From Amanita rubescens (lineage: Eukaryota; Basidiomycota; Agaricomycetes; Agaricales; Amanitaceae): a DNA stretch of 64,000 bases. The notes beneath the pieces are model-generated. The model was not told the DNA's origin. It worked only from the letters and a program-made list of their open reading frames with translations, and searched no databases. Shown piece after piece: positions 22,260 to 33,280 of the stretch (positions within the stretch are counted from its first letter, which is position 1; each line of letters begins with the position of its first letter). The stretch covers positions 124,001 to 188,000 of the forward strand of contig WION01000075.1 of NCBI GenBank assembly GCA_015039365.1, given 5' to 3'. Position numbers and translations under genes: made by a program.

Positions 22260-22993
22260 CGTGTGACACAGAACTAGCCCATTTGCGAGCTACAGGGCGC
22301 GTAGGACAACATTGGACCCAGGGTGGAACACCTCGCTTCGTCACAGAGTGAAATCATGGATTTCCGAACATATCTGCACCGAGATCGACAACGACATAAT
22401 GCTTTACATCAAGGACGAGGAGATCATATTTCTCTTCGGCAACGTTGACCTGGACAACGACGAGATAAAACGCATTCGCTCAACAGCCCGCTGCAACACT
22501 GCCAGTCGCAACCACAACGCCAACACCAACATATGCGGCAATGCAGTGGTAAAAACTCGTACGTACTTCTTTCTTTTCTCAGATGCCGACTAACTTGATA
22601 TCTAGAGATCCCCGTTTGCCCCCCGTTGCAACAGGAATCCCCGCGCCAATGTAAATCACCCTACCAGCGTTACGCCCATCCAGTACTACTCAGTAAATGC
22701 CCAGCAAGACACTCAATGCCAATCTACTTCAGCAACAGCGGGAGGCATCGCATCACCTTCAACAGCCAACAACGTCAACACGTCAGACGGTGCGATGCTC
22801 AATGATTCCCTGGGAAACGGAGTAGACCTGTGGGTATGTAACCCCATCGTTAATATCATTTTTTTCCTTCTCCAACTCTCTTTTCTAGGCAGAGAAAGCC
22901 ATTGACGGACCCCTAGCCACCAACTTTTCAGAGTCTATGATGACCGTAGCAAAAAACGGCCGAACACTGGGTTTTTCGACGTCCGTTTCCTAG
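22260..22993 (+). CDS. Unknown spliced gene, internally repeated
   Basis: Three exons fit one frame: about 22284-22549 (SWISEHICTEIDND, IIFLFGNVDLDNDEIK), 22605-22831 (RSPFAPRCNRNPRANVN to SLGNGVDLW) and 22890-22993 (AEKAIDGPLATNF, MMTVAKNGRTLGFSTSVS, TAG). Introns are GTAAAA...CTAG and GTATGT...CTAG, the first with a GACTAAC branch site. Another intron-like GTGTGT...GACTAAC...TATCTAG lies at 22096-22144, so the gene starts further upstream, but I could not fix the start. The phrases GTAGCAAAAA(A)C(A/G)GCC and GATATCTAGAGA occur twice, which suggests an internal duplication. Asn/Thr-rich; no known domain. Confidence 0.4.
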
Positions 22994-23149
22994 GACAAAC
23001 ATGCGGACCATCGAAAGCAACCCGCATCCAGACGACGCGATAAACACCTCGCTCTTTCAGGCTCGCAACATAAAAAGTTGATAGATTACATTTACGTGGC
23101 AAGAGTACATTATGTTGTGATATAGAAGTTAGATAGAGAAGAACAAAGT
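22994..23149. other. Short intergenic stretch
   Basis: Nothing supported; sequence leads into the AAAGC-rich repeat. Confidence 0.3.
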
Positions 23150-23310
23150 CCCTGATTCAAAAGTTGCAAAGCAATAAAAGCAGATGACCAAAAGTCAAAG
23201 TAGCGTGATGCAAAGCAAAAGTTGCTGAAAGTCACAATCCATAAAGTGAAAGCTGCAAAAAGCAGCTTGTTCCAAAGTTAAAGTGGCCAAAGTCGATTCT
23301 GGGATTTTCC
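23150..23310. repeat. AAAGC-rich repeat element, second copy
   Basis: Consecutive words AAAGTTGCAAAGCAATAAAAG, CAAAAGTCAAAGTAGC, TGCAAAGCAAAAGTTGC and AAAGCTGCAAAAAGCAGC form short direct and inverted repeats like those at 11780-11945. Confidence 0.45.
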
Positions 23311-23411
23311 TGATGTGAATGAAATGCTCATGCATCCAACTCTAGTTTTTGATTTGAGCAAATACGTAAGTATGAATCATTTTATGGTACATATCTGATT
23401 TTGTGCTCTAG

Positions 23412-24892
23412 ATGACGGACCAAGGCCAGTCACAGCGCCAGGTCGACTCAAGCGGGATCAAGACCCAAATTTTTTATTATATGGACTCAGTCACACAGCC
23501 CGAAATTATCGCCGGCTTGAAATCAGTGACGCGCGGGTTCAATCATACGATCTTCGGCCGTCTCCTGGTTCCTCGAAAATCGCTGGATGCCTTTGATCGC
23601 AATCCTGAGTGCGACCCTGAATTCGCCCTTGTGTGTAACTAATTCCTCTTTAGGGACTATATGAACAAAGTCAGGACACGAGTCATTAGGCCAACCAGCC
23701 TGGACTTTCCGACATTCCTATATGATGAAGGTGTTGATTACGACCCTGATGACATGGATAATGGCCTACTCCATGGAAAACTTTTGGTCAAAGTACGTTA
23801 ACTTGTCAATTGGACAATGGATATCACCATCTAACGAAAATTAGGTATATTGACACTTGTTTACTGGGCCAAGCACCGCTTTGCTTGGACCAGTTCACAT
23901 CGACGCACGCCCTACAAAACCTCAGCGCTACCGACAACATGGCTGTGACCCGCAAACTATAGCGTATGCTGCCGTACAGGTAATCTGAGTTGCTAATCAC
24001 GGTGATTTTACTTCTAGACATATTTTACCCTGTCCTCCGCTAAGGAATGGAAACCGGAGACACAGGTTAGTGGTGTTGATCTGGTGGCATTTTACAATCA
24101 GATCATCCGACTATTCAATCCGGTGGCAGATGAAGACGATCAAGAGCCTGAGGAACCCCGGGAACCTGATCCGTGGGTTCAGGAAACTTTAGACTGGTGG
24201 AATTTGTAAGCGCCCCCTAGATTGCACATCGCGATTTAAACCAATGGAGCTACAGCCAAGTTGGGCTATACCGCGGACGCGAACATCAGAATCGGTCTGG
24301 TACTGAAACAGAAGATGAATCCGCAGACGATCCAATGGAAGTAATCAAGGTCCAACGATGTCGTCGCCGCCAAGCCAAAAGGGGCAAAAATGCTAGCACC
24401 AACAACGTTGACCACAACGTTGACCCTGTGCTCCAAGCCGCTCTGAATCCCCAACACGATGACTCTCCAAGCCACCAAGCTGCAAGCCGCGAAAATGCTG
24501 TCACCAACGACAACCTTGACAACCTTGACCCCGTGCTCCGAGCCGCTCCGAATCCCCAACACGAAAACGCTCCAGCAGAGCAGTCCACCCACAACCACCA
24601 AAATGACGCCCCGCTGCCTCAAAACCCTGACGCACTCGAGTCCAACCTTCAAGTCCAATCACAGGGCTGTGACAGCCAACCACGTGAAGACTCCACTAGT
24701 ACCCCCAGGCTGACGGACCTCGACATGAATCGTCAAGGCGCCGCAGAACCACCAGTCACGGATAGCAATGCATGCGAATCTAGAGCCCAAAAAAAGCGCC
24801 AGGCCGGTTCAGAGGCCGCGTCTGACGCAAAGAAGAAGAAAAAAGCCAGCGTTGGCGTTCGGACTCGCAGCAAGAGGAAGAACAGAAGTTAA
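23412..24892 (+). pseudogene. DUF6698-like protein, interrupted by an in-frame TGA
   Basis: The order of motifs, RGFNHTIFGRLLVP, RPTSLDFPTFLYDEG(V)DYDP, GLLHGKLLVK, HLFTGPSTAL, IAYAAVQ, TYFTLSSAKEW and DPWVQETLDWWN, matches a family I know as DUF6698 from agaricomycetes; its function is unknown. Introns with GT-AG ends fit at 23795-23844, near 23980-24017 and near 24206-24255. The exon starting at 23845 reads V-Y-stop-H-L-F: TGA at 23851-23853 where Arg (CGA) is expected, and the next 60 bp also lose frame. The 3' part encodes a long basic tail with two related units (VDPVLQAALNPQH and LDPVLRAAPNPQH) and a lysine/arginine-rich end, like a nuclear-localisation region. Only the C-terminal half of the family is present. 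Confidence 0.6.
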
Positions 24893-24959
24893 AAAGGTCA
24901 GTTCTAATACCTCCTCTTATTTTCCGCTTCAATGCTCACTTCAGTTCCAGTAGCCGCCA

Positions 24960-25235
24960 TTCGCGCTCGTTATATGCATATATATTATACATATTTAAAT
25001 AACAATATATGATATTTTATTTATTAATTCGTGTGATTATCCCGGTTTTTTGTGGTATGCCTTGGGGCTACCTTGTAAGGGATCCCATGGCTTAGCTATG
25101 CCTTGCAAGGTTATGATAGCCTTGTGGAATCTCCAAGGGCCCAGAAGGCACCCGAGGATTCCAAGGGTTAGTACCATTGCAATGCGTGACAAAGCCTTGC
25201 CGAGCCTTGGGGAGCCTTGTTAGGCTCGTGACGTT
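24960..25235. repeat. AT-rich spacer then GCCTTG-rich repeat (25045-25230)
   Basis: After an AT-rich stretch, GCCTTG/CCAAGG/CTTGCAAGG words recur about ten times within 190 bp and can fold back on themselves. Similar words occur at 6640-6710. It is most likely a short non-autonomous repeat; it forms the immediate 5' flank of the next kinase gene. Confidence 0.4.
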
Positions 25236-25241
25236 TTGTTG

Positions 25242-27530
25242 ATGCACTCCATCACGCACTCAAACGGTGCAGTTTCTCCTGAGGGCCATTCTAAGCTGGA
25301 GTCAAAACTGGCTGATAGCACTCGAATGAAGGAAGCCGTTAGCACTCGAACGCAAGAAGCTTCTAAGCTGGAGTCAAAACTGGCTGATACTAATAGCCCT
25401 CGAATGAAGGAAGCCGTTAGCACTCAAACGCAAGAAGCTTCTAAGCTGGAGTCAAAACTGGCTGATAGCCCTCGAATGAAGGAAGCCGGTAGCACTCGAA
25501 TGCATTCTAATCTGGAGTCACAAAAACGAGCTGATGGCATTCGAATGAAGGAACCCAGTAGGATTCGAACGCAAGAAGTTCCTAAGCTGGAGTCAAGAAA
25601 ACGGGCTGATAGCCCTCAAATGAAGGAAGCCGGTAGCATTCGAACGCAAGAAGCTGGTATCACTCGAATGCAAGAAGATGCTCATGCTCAAGCCTCGCGT
25701 CGCCATAATGACGATCTCGAAGCTAGGTTTCATCCAAATCAGCGTGAATGGGATCAGAGGAGCGGTGCAGGGCGTGTTGTCGAGCTCGAGCAGAAGTTAG
25801 CCGAAACAGGGAAGGCATACAATGATCGACTTCATCGCTTAGAGATGGATTATCAACAAGCTATAGATTACATCAAGTGAGTACCAGTTGAACTGCTGCA
25901 TTTCAATTTCTGACATTTGCAAGGCATATGAAGAGAAAGAGGGACATGATGAAGAATGAGCTCTTCAAACAGAAACATCTGAACTCTCAAATTCAGGCCG
26001 AGCTAGACGCGGCTCGGGGCAAGGTAATTCAAGTAAAAACGATGCAGAATAAAGGCCAAACCTTGCTTTTAAAGGTATACGCGGATGCAGATGTCCAAGT
26101 ACAACTGGACCCTCAGCTCGGGACTATCACGTCTCCACTTTTATCGCTGCTGACCATCTTACGAGAGAAAAAGGTATATCGGCAAGCTGAATATCACATC
26201 CATCTTGCTAAGCATTGACAAGCCAGGAACTCCTATTGGTCGCGTCGTCAATGTCGCGACAATCGACCTTGCACGCTCACTGTTAACGGCGAAGGACTAT
26301 GTCAACTCAGCTTTGCAACTCAATGATCCATCAGACACTGGATTTTTACTCGATTTTATGCTCCATTTGCTATCTCGTGACTGTTTGTCGTGTTCAGAAG
26401 TGCCAGATGCCAACCGTCGAGCGAGACGATTGATGTTAAAAATGATAAAAAAGACGCCTATCATGCCAAGCTCATTGTTGGTGGAAGGGATCGACGCCAA
26501 GGTTGACTACGATTACATTGGTAGCGGAGGATTTGGGTGCGTTTTCAAGGCTGAAATTGAAGGAAATCCCGTCGCGCTGAAGTTGCTATATAAATCCCGA
26601 AATAACGATGCAAGTCTTTCGCTTATCTTGAGCGGATATTATGTATCAATTGTTGATCGTAATTTGGTAGGATTTTTGTCGAGAAGCGTTGACGTGGCGA
26701 TCTCTAAACCACGAGCGCGTCCTACCGTTTCTCGGAATCTTTGAAGATGAAAAAGCATCTCGCATGTTCCTTGTGTCGCCATATATGAAGAATGGTACTC
26801 TGTCTCACTGGAGAAGGAAAGTGGATCCTTCAACGGCCGAGATTCAAAGACTTGTACGGTTTGTGTTAGATTCGGAGTGTTGCTGTTGATATCCGAATCT
26901 TCTCAGGTGTTGGAAGTGGCTGAAGGTATTCAATACATCCATTCAGAAGGCATAGTTCATGGCGACCTTCGCGGCGTGCGTCTCCCACTCCAAGCCTGGT
27001 CAGATACTGACATAACTTTTCTTTTTATCAGGACAACGTCCTTTTGGACGTTCACTTCCACGCCCAAATCGCCGACTTTGGGTTAACTCGACATTCAGAA
27101 GCCACCGTCACGCAATCTGGAGCGCTGCATTACAATTTTGCCGCACCTGAGCTGCTTGGGGACTGGGATGAAGAGGAAGACGTCTCAGAGTCAGACGACG
27201 ATGGGAAATCGACTGCAAGAACGCAAAAATCGGATGTTTATGCGTTTGGCTGTCTCTATTACGAGGAAAGTCCTCGTTCTCCCTCTAATTTTATTAGATG
27301 CTGAACGCAAAACCGTACAGATCCAGTTTGATACTATACCTCTCCAGGGCATGAATGAGATCCAAATAGTGAAGCACGTCTCTCGAGGAAAGCGACCGCC
27401 TCGACTGGACAAGCCACCATTGAGTGATAGAGCTTGGAAGTTGATTAAGCGGTGTTGGATGAAGGAAGTGGCGAGGCGTCCTGCCATGGAGGATATCATG
27501 GAAAAGATGATGACTTGGGGATCTGCGTAA
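25242..27530 (+). CDS. TKL-type protein kinase with coiled-coil repeat N terminus (kinase A)
   Basis: The first exon (25242-25879) encodes repeated 20-28 residue units of the form KLESKLADSPRMKEA followed by TRTQEAS, predicted helical, then RVVELEQKLAETG coiled coil. After an intron (25880 to about 25924) come a helical linker and NVATIDLARSLLTAKDYVNSA and SCSEVPDANRRARRLMLKM. The kinase domain follows: Gly loop GSGGFGCVFKAE (about 26522), VALK lysine, WRSLNHERVLPFLG, catalytic HGDLRG-DNVLLD split by an intron (26976 to about 27031), ADFGLT, APELLG, and WKLIKRCWMKEVARRPAM at the end. An acidic insert (DEEEDVSESDDD) sits just after APE. All key catalytic residues are present; the splice before DFCREAL is uncertain because the obvious sites do not keep phase. 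A signalling role is inferred. Confidence 0.7.
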
Positions 27531-28232
27531 TTACACGGTGCCTCGGTACCGAGGTCATATACCCCACGCTTAGATAAATGGATCGCACCTGGTGTTTGGT
27601 CGACGGCTCAGATGTGCGGTAACTGGAATGTAGAGCCGCTTTTAGGCTGCCGTTCAATTTGTTTACGCGCCGCATGCGCTGGTGTTGGACATTGTTGGAC
27701 ATCACAACGCGACGATGTCCTTCCCTTTCACATCTCGGCGGGTTAAGCGCCTAGCATTATTCGCTATCAACACGCTTTACAGGTTACCACCTCTTTCACC
27801 CTTTCATCCGCTTACGAACAGCTTCATAGACATATAAATAGTTTAATATTTCTCCCCTCACGTATAAATATATGTAACTGAGGTTACTTTTATCATTGAG
27901 GATACGAGGATCGGTGATAATCGATTAGGTCTCAAAAGCGAGGTTAAGACGCAGCCGGAGAGGTGATAGGGATGACAGAGCAGCTGATGAGGCTGACGGG
28001 ATTGACGAGGCGGATGCATCCGAGGTTTAAGAAGGGCGCAGGATGTTGTGCAGGAGACCTATGATACACTTCCAGTGCGTGCAACTTAGTTACTCACGAC
28101 ACACTAAACAAGGCAAACAAACGTATACATGTTGATTCAATCATTGTCCATTGTACGCGAAGCGCCAACATAGAATTGCTTCTCAGATATCATCTCCTCC
28201 ACCAATTTTCGCACTCTCTGCACACTGCCAAA
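27531..28232. other. Intergenic region between kinase A and the F-box gene
   Basis: Contains the 3' flank of the kinase and presumably the F-box promoter (CAAT-like and AT-rich words near 27830-27880). No gene or RNA seen. Confidence 0.4.
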
Positions 28233-29588
28233 ATGAGTTCCGAAATACCAACGGAAATTTTACACGACATCTTTCATCTTCTTTGCGATGGACCTATCCC
28301 TCTCCATGATTTAAATAACGAATCTCACTTTCACGAATTCCCGTGGGCTGTTGGACAGGTTTGCAGGCACTGGAGAGGGGCATTTCTGTCCCATACGCAT
28401 TTGTGGACCTCTTTTGCCCTAAAGCCTGGTACTTTCAGAACCGCTCACTTTGTTGAAATGAACCGCCGCGCGACCTTATACCTCGAACGATCTGGACAAC
28501 AGCCTCTCACCATAGACGTGTCCATGCCGTGTTCAGGCACCCAAACATTTCCTAAAAAAGTTTGGGGAATGCTATTATCGTGCTTGAAGCGATGGAAAAA
28601 GGCCGATTTGAAGCTGGGAGGTGGAGCAAAGCTAGTCTTGGACGGACTCCTCAAATGCAGAGGGTACATGTCGAGCCTCGAGTCCCTCAGGATGTCCATA
28701 CCCCATTCCCTAGCCCTGGAGCACTATAACGCATTCCAAATCGCGCCGCACCTAACTGAACTTGATCTATCCCACCCCAGATACGCGGCAACATGGCAGT
28801 TCCCATGGGCACAGTTGACGAAGCTCAAACTTGAAACATTGTGGGAAGAGTTCAACAAGGACGGCAATAATCCGTGGGGAGTTCTATTCCAGTTAGAAAA
28901 TATCGAAGAGTTACACATCATCATCACAACCTTCGGCCGCGCACTAAGGCACTGTTCCCCACGTCCCATTGTACGCCTTCCTGGCCTTCGGCTTCTCGAA
29001 ATCTCCTTAGTCTCCGCCATGATGTTCTCTTGGTTCACTGCACCTTTACTGGAACACCTTCACATACATGGGTGTGGCACCAATCTCAGCCACGATTTGT
29101 TGCACGATGGTCAACCCTACGAAAGAGAAATAACGTCTTTAATCCAACGTTCATCTTGTCACATTCGCCGATTGGTACTTGATGGTTGTAGAGCGAAGGA
29201 GATGCGCATAATAATGAAAGCACTGGCCAGCATCGAAGAGCTCTCTATTACTCACCCAAGGCGAACCCTCGATGTAATAGAGGATATTACGGGACTTGAG
29301 GGCTGCATTTACGTGCCCAAAATGCAGGTATTGCAGGTTCGGACACGTATTATTAGTGGGGATCTTGTAGAGAAAACAGTGATCGTAGCTTCTCGCCTTT
29401 TGGAGGCTCGAGGGAAGGGATTGTCCCTTCCGAGCCACAACATTATGCCACTCAAGACGTTTGTGATCTGGTTGACCGTAGAAGGAAAGTTCCCCGATGA
29501 GGTCTTGAAAGTGATGCGCAGTTGGCCATCCTTTGCTCAAGTTTATATCAATGGCTCGGTGCTCGAGCGATTGACTCCACCCCTTTGA
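28233..29588 (+). CDS. F-box-like protein
   Basis: One uninterrupted exon of 451 codons. The N terminus (IPTEILHDIFHLLCDG, then VGQVCRHWRGAFLSHTHLW) is the F-box-like motif typical of agaricomycete substrate receptors of SCF ubiquitin ligases. The rest has leucine-spaced segments (LTELDLS, LTKLKLETLW, GLRLLEISL, LEHLHIHGCG, HIRRLVLDGC, SIEELSITHP) consistent with a degenerate leucine-rich-repeat fold that would bind the target. I start at 28233 because it is the first ATG before the F-box; the frame is open a little further upstream. These genes are very numerous in mushrooms, and the target is unknown. Confidence 0.78.
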   Translation: MSSEIPTEILHDIFHLLCDGPIPLHDLNNESHFHEFPWAVGQVCRHWRGAFLSHTHLWTSFALKPGTFRTAHFVEMNRRATLYLERSGQQPLTIDVSMPCSGTQTFPKKVWGMLLSCLKRWKKADLKLGGGAKLVLDGLLKCRGYMSSLESLRMSIPHSLALEHYNAFQIAPHLTELDLSHPRYAATWQFPWAQLTKLKLETLWEEFNKDGNNPWGVLFQLENIEELHIIITTFGRALRHCSPRPIVRLPGLRLLEISLVSAMMFSWFTAPLLEHLHIHGCGTNLSHDLLHDGQPYEREITSLIQRSSCHIRRLVLDGCRAKEMRIIMKALASIEELSITHPRRTLDVIEDITGLEGCIYVPKMQVLQVRTRIISGDLVEKTVIVASRLLEARGKGLSLPSHNIMPLKTFVIWLTVEGKFPDEVLKVMRSWPSFAQVYINGSVLERLTPPL

Positions 29589-30144
29589 CGTGCTATCCTG
29601 GGCTACTGCAAGAGTAGCGGATGCGGGAACTTGAACCTAGGGTACATTTAGTTTATAATTTTTTGTACAAAAATTCCCAATCTCAGAGTCACGAGATCGA
29701 AGCGAGCGAAAGGAGGGAAATAGGCCGTTGTGAGAGTCGAATTTACAATGAATCACCGCCTCGCGAGAAGTGATATACACTTTATCGTTCCTACCAAGAA
29801 GCAATTCTTGCTTAGAGTGCACATGCACGCGGTTGAGACCGATGTCAGCGACATTGAACACGTAAAAGATGGGACCATCGAGACCAAAGACCCAGAGTTC
29901 ATAAACGCAATTGACGCAAAAACGGTGCAGACTGAAGTATATTTCACACGCAACGACCATGGTCTCTGGAAAGTCAAGTCAAACAAAAATCCAACCCAAG
30001 GTTTCCGTCCATCTCGTCGCCGAATCGTCGTCTGTGATTTATAGTGTTCCGAGAGTTCACGGCGCACGGCAGCTCGGGTGGGAGCTGGAATCGAGTTAGA
30101 TTTTAGTCGCAATATATTGAAGAGAATAACCTACTTATAATTAC
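29589..30144. other. Region without a confident gene
   Basis: Open frames on both strands (29730-30044 plus; 30112-29753 minus) overlap each other almost completely, and neither shows a domain or splice structure. The plus-strand frame (HFIVPTKKQFLLRV) is marginally more protein-like. Left unassigned. Confidence 0.3.
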
Positions 30145-30300
30145 TTATTCAAATGGATTCAGGAGAGACGGATCTGCTTCCCATGCCCCGACTTCCATTC
30201 TCCATTTAGCAAGAACTTCCGATGGCAGCGAACCCTCGACTGATCGTGTAAAGCCTGGATTTATAGGAACACCATCAAGGTAAGGCGCAGAGGGAAACCA
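30145..30300 (-). pseudogene. KDZ transposase fragment
   Basis: The minus strand reads PSEVLAKWRMEVGAWEADPS then NPFE, which aligns with ISIWLGEVQAWERDPTRSNPF of the KDZ gene at about 3105-3165. Only this internal piece is recognisable; the rest of the element is gone. It lies about 130 bp from the 3' end of the aerolysin-like gene. Confidence 0.5.
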
Positions 30301-30427
30301 AAGCAAGTCATGGTGCTGCAGAACTGAGTGAGTACCTATGTTACACATATTACTAGCCTGTGTATTTCTACAGGTTAGCTAGTAGCTTTTACAGTCATTT
30401 GTCGTACACAACTGAGCTCGTGTAATT

Positions 30428-31387
30428 CTACACATTCGCCCAGTTATCCGCCACCACATCAACCATATAGGAGTCCACATTCCTGTACACACCATCCTCG
30501 GTCGTCGACTCAGTACTTCCATCCATATACCACTTCGTCACCGTATACTTAAAATTGACCTCAATCTTGGCGTTGCGTACCATAACCGTGACCCTGGCCT
30601 TCTTGTGGCCTGGCAAGGCGACGAGTGTTGAAGAGGTGACGGTCTCGGTTACGCTCTCGGAACCACCCCAAGTGTGCGAATAGTTGGCCGAGAACGAGAG
30701 AGTCACCTTCCCCTCCGCGAGGAATGGCACGTCGGCCTTGACACTGGTTTGGGTTCCTATCGTGAACCCCAGGGTGTTGCTCCATGTTCCGGTCTTGCAA
30801 TGCGCATACGAGAACGCCAGGGTCTGCGACACAGTGTCGTCAGAGTCGTTCTTCACCATCGTGCGCAACGCGATAGTGGGCGGCACATCGTTGTTAATCA
30901 CAGCGTTATCAAGGTCGTACTTGATGTCTGTGATCTCCGTCTTTAACACGGCTTCGGTGACCTGGAAGCGCGATCTATAGGTAATATTTGTGGAGTTTGG
31001 AAGAGTGCCGTTCGAGTTCAGCTCGTTATAGAGGAAGCGCTGCACATTGGACACGACCATGTACAGGTAAACGTCGTTTCCAGAGGTGTGGAGGACTGAG
31101 ACATGCCAGCCTTGGCCTCCGGTGTTGAGGGCAACCCATCCATCGCCAGGGGTGAACCACGCCACCGTGCCCGTCGTGCACGTGATGTCGTAGTTGTTAG
31201 ACGATGAATGGTACTCGGTTTTGAAGATGCAGTTGGAATCAGGCTGCGCGCCCACTTCGGAGAAGCCAAATCGTCCCCACGAGTCGTCCGTGCGGAGGTA
31301 GCGACCATCTTTGTCCTGAAGGTAAATGTACTTGGGCAAGAGGGCGGGACCTTCGGTCCATGCACGTATCAGAGGATAACTCATCCC
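30428..31387 (-). CDS. Lectin-like protein with aerolysin-type pore-forming domain
   Basis: A single exon of about 319 codons from the first in-frame ATG (31387). The N-terminal part, to about residue 125, is Gly/Trp/Asp-rich (YIYLQDKDGRYLRTDD, GWVALNTGGQGWHVSVLH) and resembles the sugar-binding agglutinin-type domains of fungal and plant lectins. The C-terminal part has the alternating Ser/Thr beta-strand pattern of aerolysin-like modules, including TVSQTLAFSY, a long TVTSSTLVALPGHKKARV strand pair and a Tyr/Trp-rich end. Known members bind glycans and form membrane pores, usually in defence against grazers. No signal peptide is seen, as is usual for mushroom cytoplasmic lectins. Fold assignment is from pattern only; activity is not shown. 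Confidence 0.6.
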   Translation of the reverse strand, partial: GMSYPLIRAWTEGPALLPKYIYLQDKDGRYLRTDDSWGRFGFSEVGAQPDSNCIFKTEYHSSSNNYDITCTTGTVAWFTPGDGWVALNTGGQGWHVSVLHTSGNDVYLYMVVSNVQRFLYNELNSNGTLPNSTNITYRSRFQVTEAVLKTEITDIKYDLDNAVINNDVPPTIALRTMVKNDSDDTVSQTLAFSYAHCKTGTWSNTLGFTIGTQTSVKADVPFLAEGKVTLSFSANYSHTWGGSESVTETVTSSTLVALPGHKKARVTVMVRNAKIEVNFKYTVTKWYMDGSTESTTEDGVYRNVDSYMVDVVADNWANV

Positions 31388-31518
31388 ATTACTATGTAGA
31401 AAAAATACACACTCATAATGCTTCAAGGGCGTTCAGGGAAAAAATGCTTGCTTTGGGGGCAATATGGGTCTTGAGGCACAGCCAGCTATTTAACAGTTCC
31501 CCGGTCTGCATATACAAA

Positions 31519-31819
31519 AAATAAAAGCATAACTGACACGGGTTCCACGGGTGTGGGCGACATTTGCCTCGTTATCGACGAGTGTAGGCTTTTACTGTTT
31601 GCCGGTCGCTTCTGGGTCCTCACATGGCTCAGGCCACATGTTCCATGGTGATTGTGGCGAGAAGAAGAGAAGAATAAATGAAAGCAAAACTGACATGGGT
31701 TCCATAGGTTTGGACGAAATTTCCCTTGTTATTGACGGATGTACCTTTTACCGTTCGCCAGTCACTCGGGAGGCCACATGTTCCATCATGGTTGTGGCGA
31801 GAGGAACAGAAGCGTAAAG
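31519..31819 (+). repeat. Diverged tandem duplication, two units of about 150 bp
   Basis: Units 31519-31671 and 31672-31819 share AAAGCA-AAACTGACA(C/T)GGGTTCCA, GG(T/C)..GACGAATTT.CC.TTATCGAC-like text, TTTTACCGTT(T)GCC, AGGCCACATGTTCCAT and TTGTGGCGAGA.GAA. It lies just upstream of the lectin gene, so it could be in its promoter region. Confidence 0.55.
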
Positions 31820-33280
31820 GAATCCGCCTAAGGGCTAGTAGGCTGCATCAGGGTGGCATGAGGACCAGACTCACCACTGCTAGTGCTCGCCGCTCCTGTG
31901 CCACCTCAGCTTGGAAAAGTGCACAGGTGAGTTACTACCTGCTGATACATGACTGAGCTGACTCGGAGGATGTGATCAACAACAGGAGGCCCGGACGTGC
32001 CTGAAGTTCACAACTTGACCTACGATGCCCGTGGCCATCTTGGATTTCGCATTTCGAGGTTCTCTGTGTCAGTAGCCTATTCAAGTTCTTCTCAAAGTCA
32101 GTCGTCCTATGACTCCTATCGACACCGGTGCGAGAGAAGCCAGGGCGACAAGTGGGTTCTGACCGGGCGAATGGGATGAACCGATGGGAACAATAACGCC
32201 ACAGAGCGCTTAAGCACTGAGGTAAATCATCTATGACTATTATTAGCTTTACCTCTCTTCGCTCATTTTTCTGCCCACACTTGACGCCTGCACGTACAAA
32301 GGAACAGCTTCTGCGATCGATCAGAGTCATGAGGCCATCATTCCCCCATAAACGGAGCCTTTATCTCCAGAGGTCTCTCAGCGGACCTTCCAGCTGCTAA
32401 ACTAGGCACATCTATTGACGTCCGTGATTAGTACTATGCCAAATCGTTTTGTTCAAGTAGAATTGGTCCGCAGGCCAACGCTTCCGACGGGCCCTGTCGG
32501 GGATTAACAATCGTTCAAGACCTGGATTCGTACGAACGTGCGACCCAACGACCTAAATGTAACGAATGAAAGGAGCAGGCACGTAATGCACCCCGAATCC
32601 GTGAGGCTTGGCTGGAGGGCTGGAAATTGTTGCAGTGCCCATGAGGATCCAGTCCTTTCATTTTAGAACGCCACTACTCCATTGTCCACCCCACGTGAAT
32701 TTACCAGTGGGGATGTCCAAGTCTTCGCAACTCGGAGCGGCTCTAGCGACAGGAATTCTAGTAGCTGAAGCCTGAGAAAGCATTCCTCGACGTGAAACCG
32801 ATGGTGATACAACCGACACCACAATGAAGGAATTCAATGGACCTTTGGCCGAAGCTGCTTTCACGTCCACAAAATGTGTTGCCTCATTCCAAGCTCAAAG
32901 TAGGATGTATCTCGAAGTATAGGCAGGTATTGGGTAGTCATACTAGCATTGTATATCTTCCATTTATCCGCCGTGTCGTCAAGTCATATGTTGTGTTCAA
33001 GCTTCTCCCTCCCCGCCTCGAAGACGTCAACCTCGCGTGCGCCGCGGCCTTGTGTGACTGAGGGCCTGGGGCGGTCAGAGCCTGGACAGGATCAAGCGCT
33101 ATTGATGGAGGTTCCGGTGATCTAGTGGAGTGTTGAGGGTGACTGTGATAGCCCCGCTGCCCGTAACACCACACTTTATAAGACCATCTCCACAAGCTCT
33201 CAAGAGTATGGACCAGCACGCTGGCGTCGATGACGATGGTAGTATCATGTTCCTCGTTGGACCCAGTGCATAGCGCAGCT
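31820..33280. other. Intergenic region, no supported gene
   Basis: Only short, mutually overlapping frames are open. The minus-strand frame 32870-32658 (PTGKFTWGGQWSS) looks slightly protein-like but has no partner exons that I could join. No repeat or RNA recognised. Confidence 0.3.

Noticed and set aside
24266..24658. 130-codon minus-strand frame over the DUF6698-like tail
   Set aside because: Antisense to two duplicated coding units, so its own repeats are a by-product.
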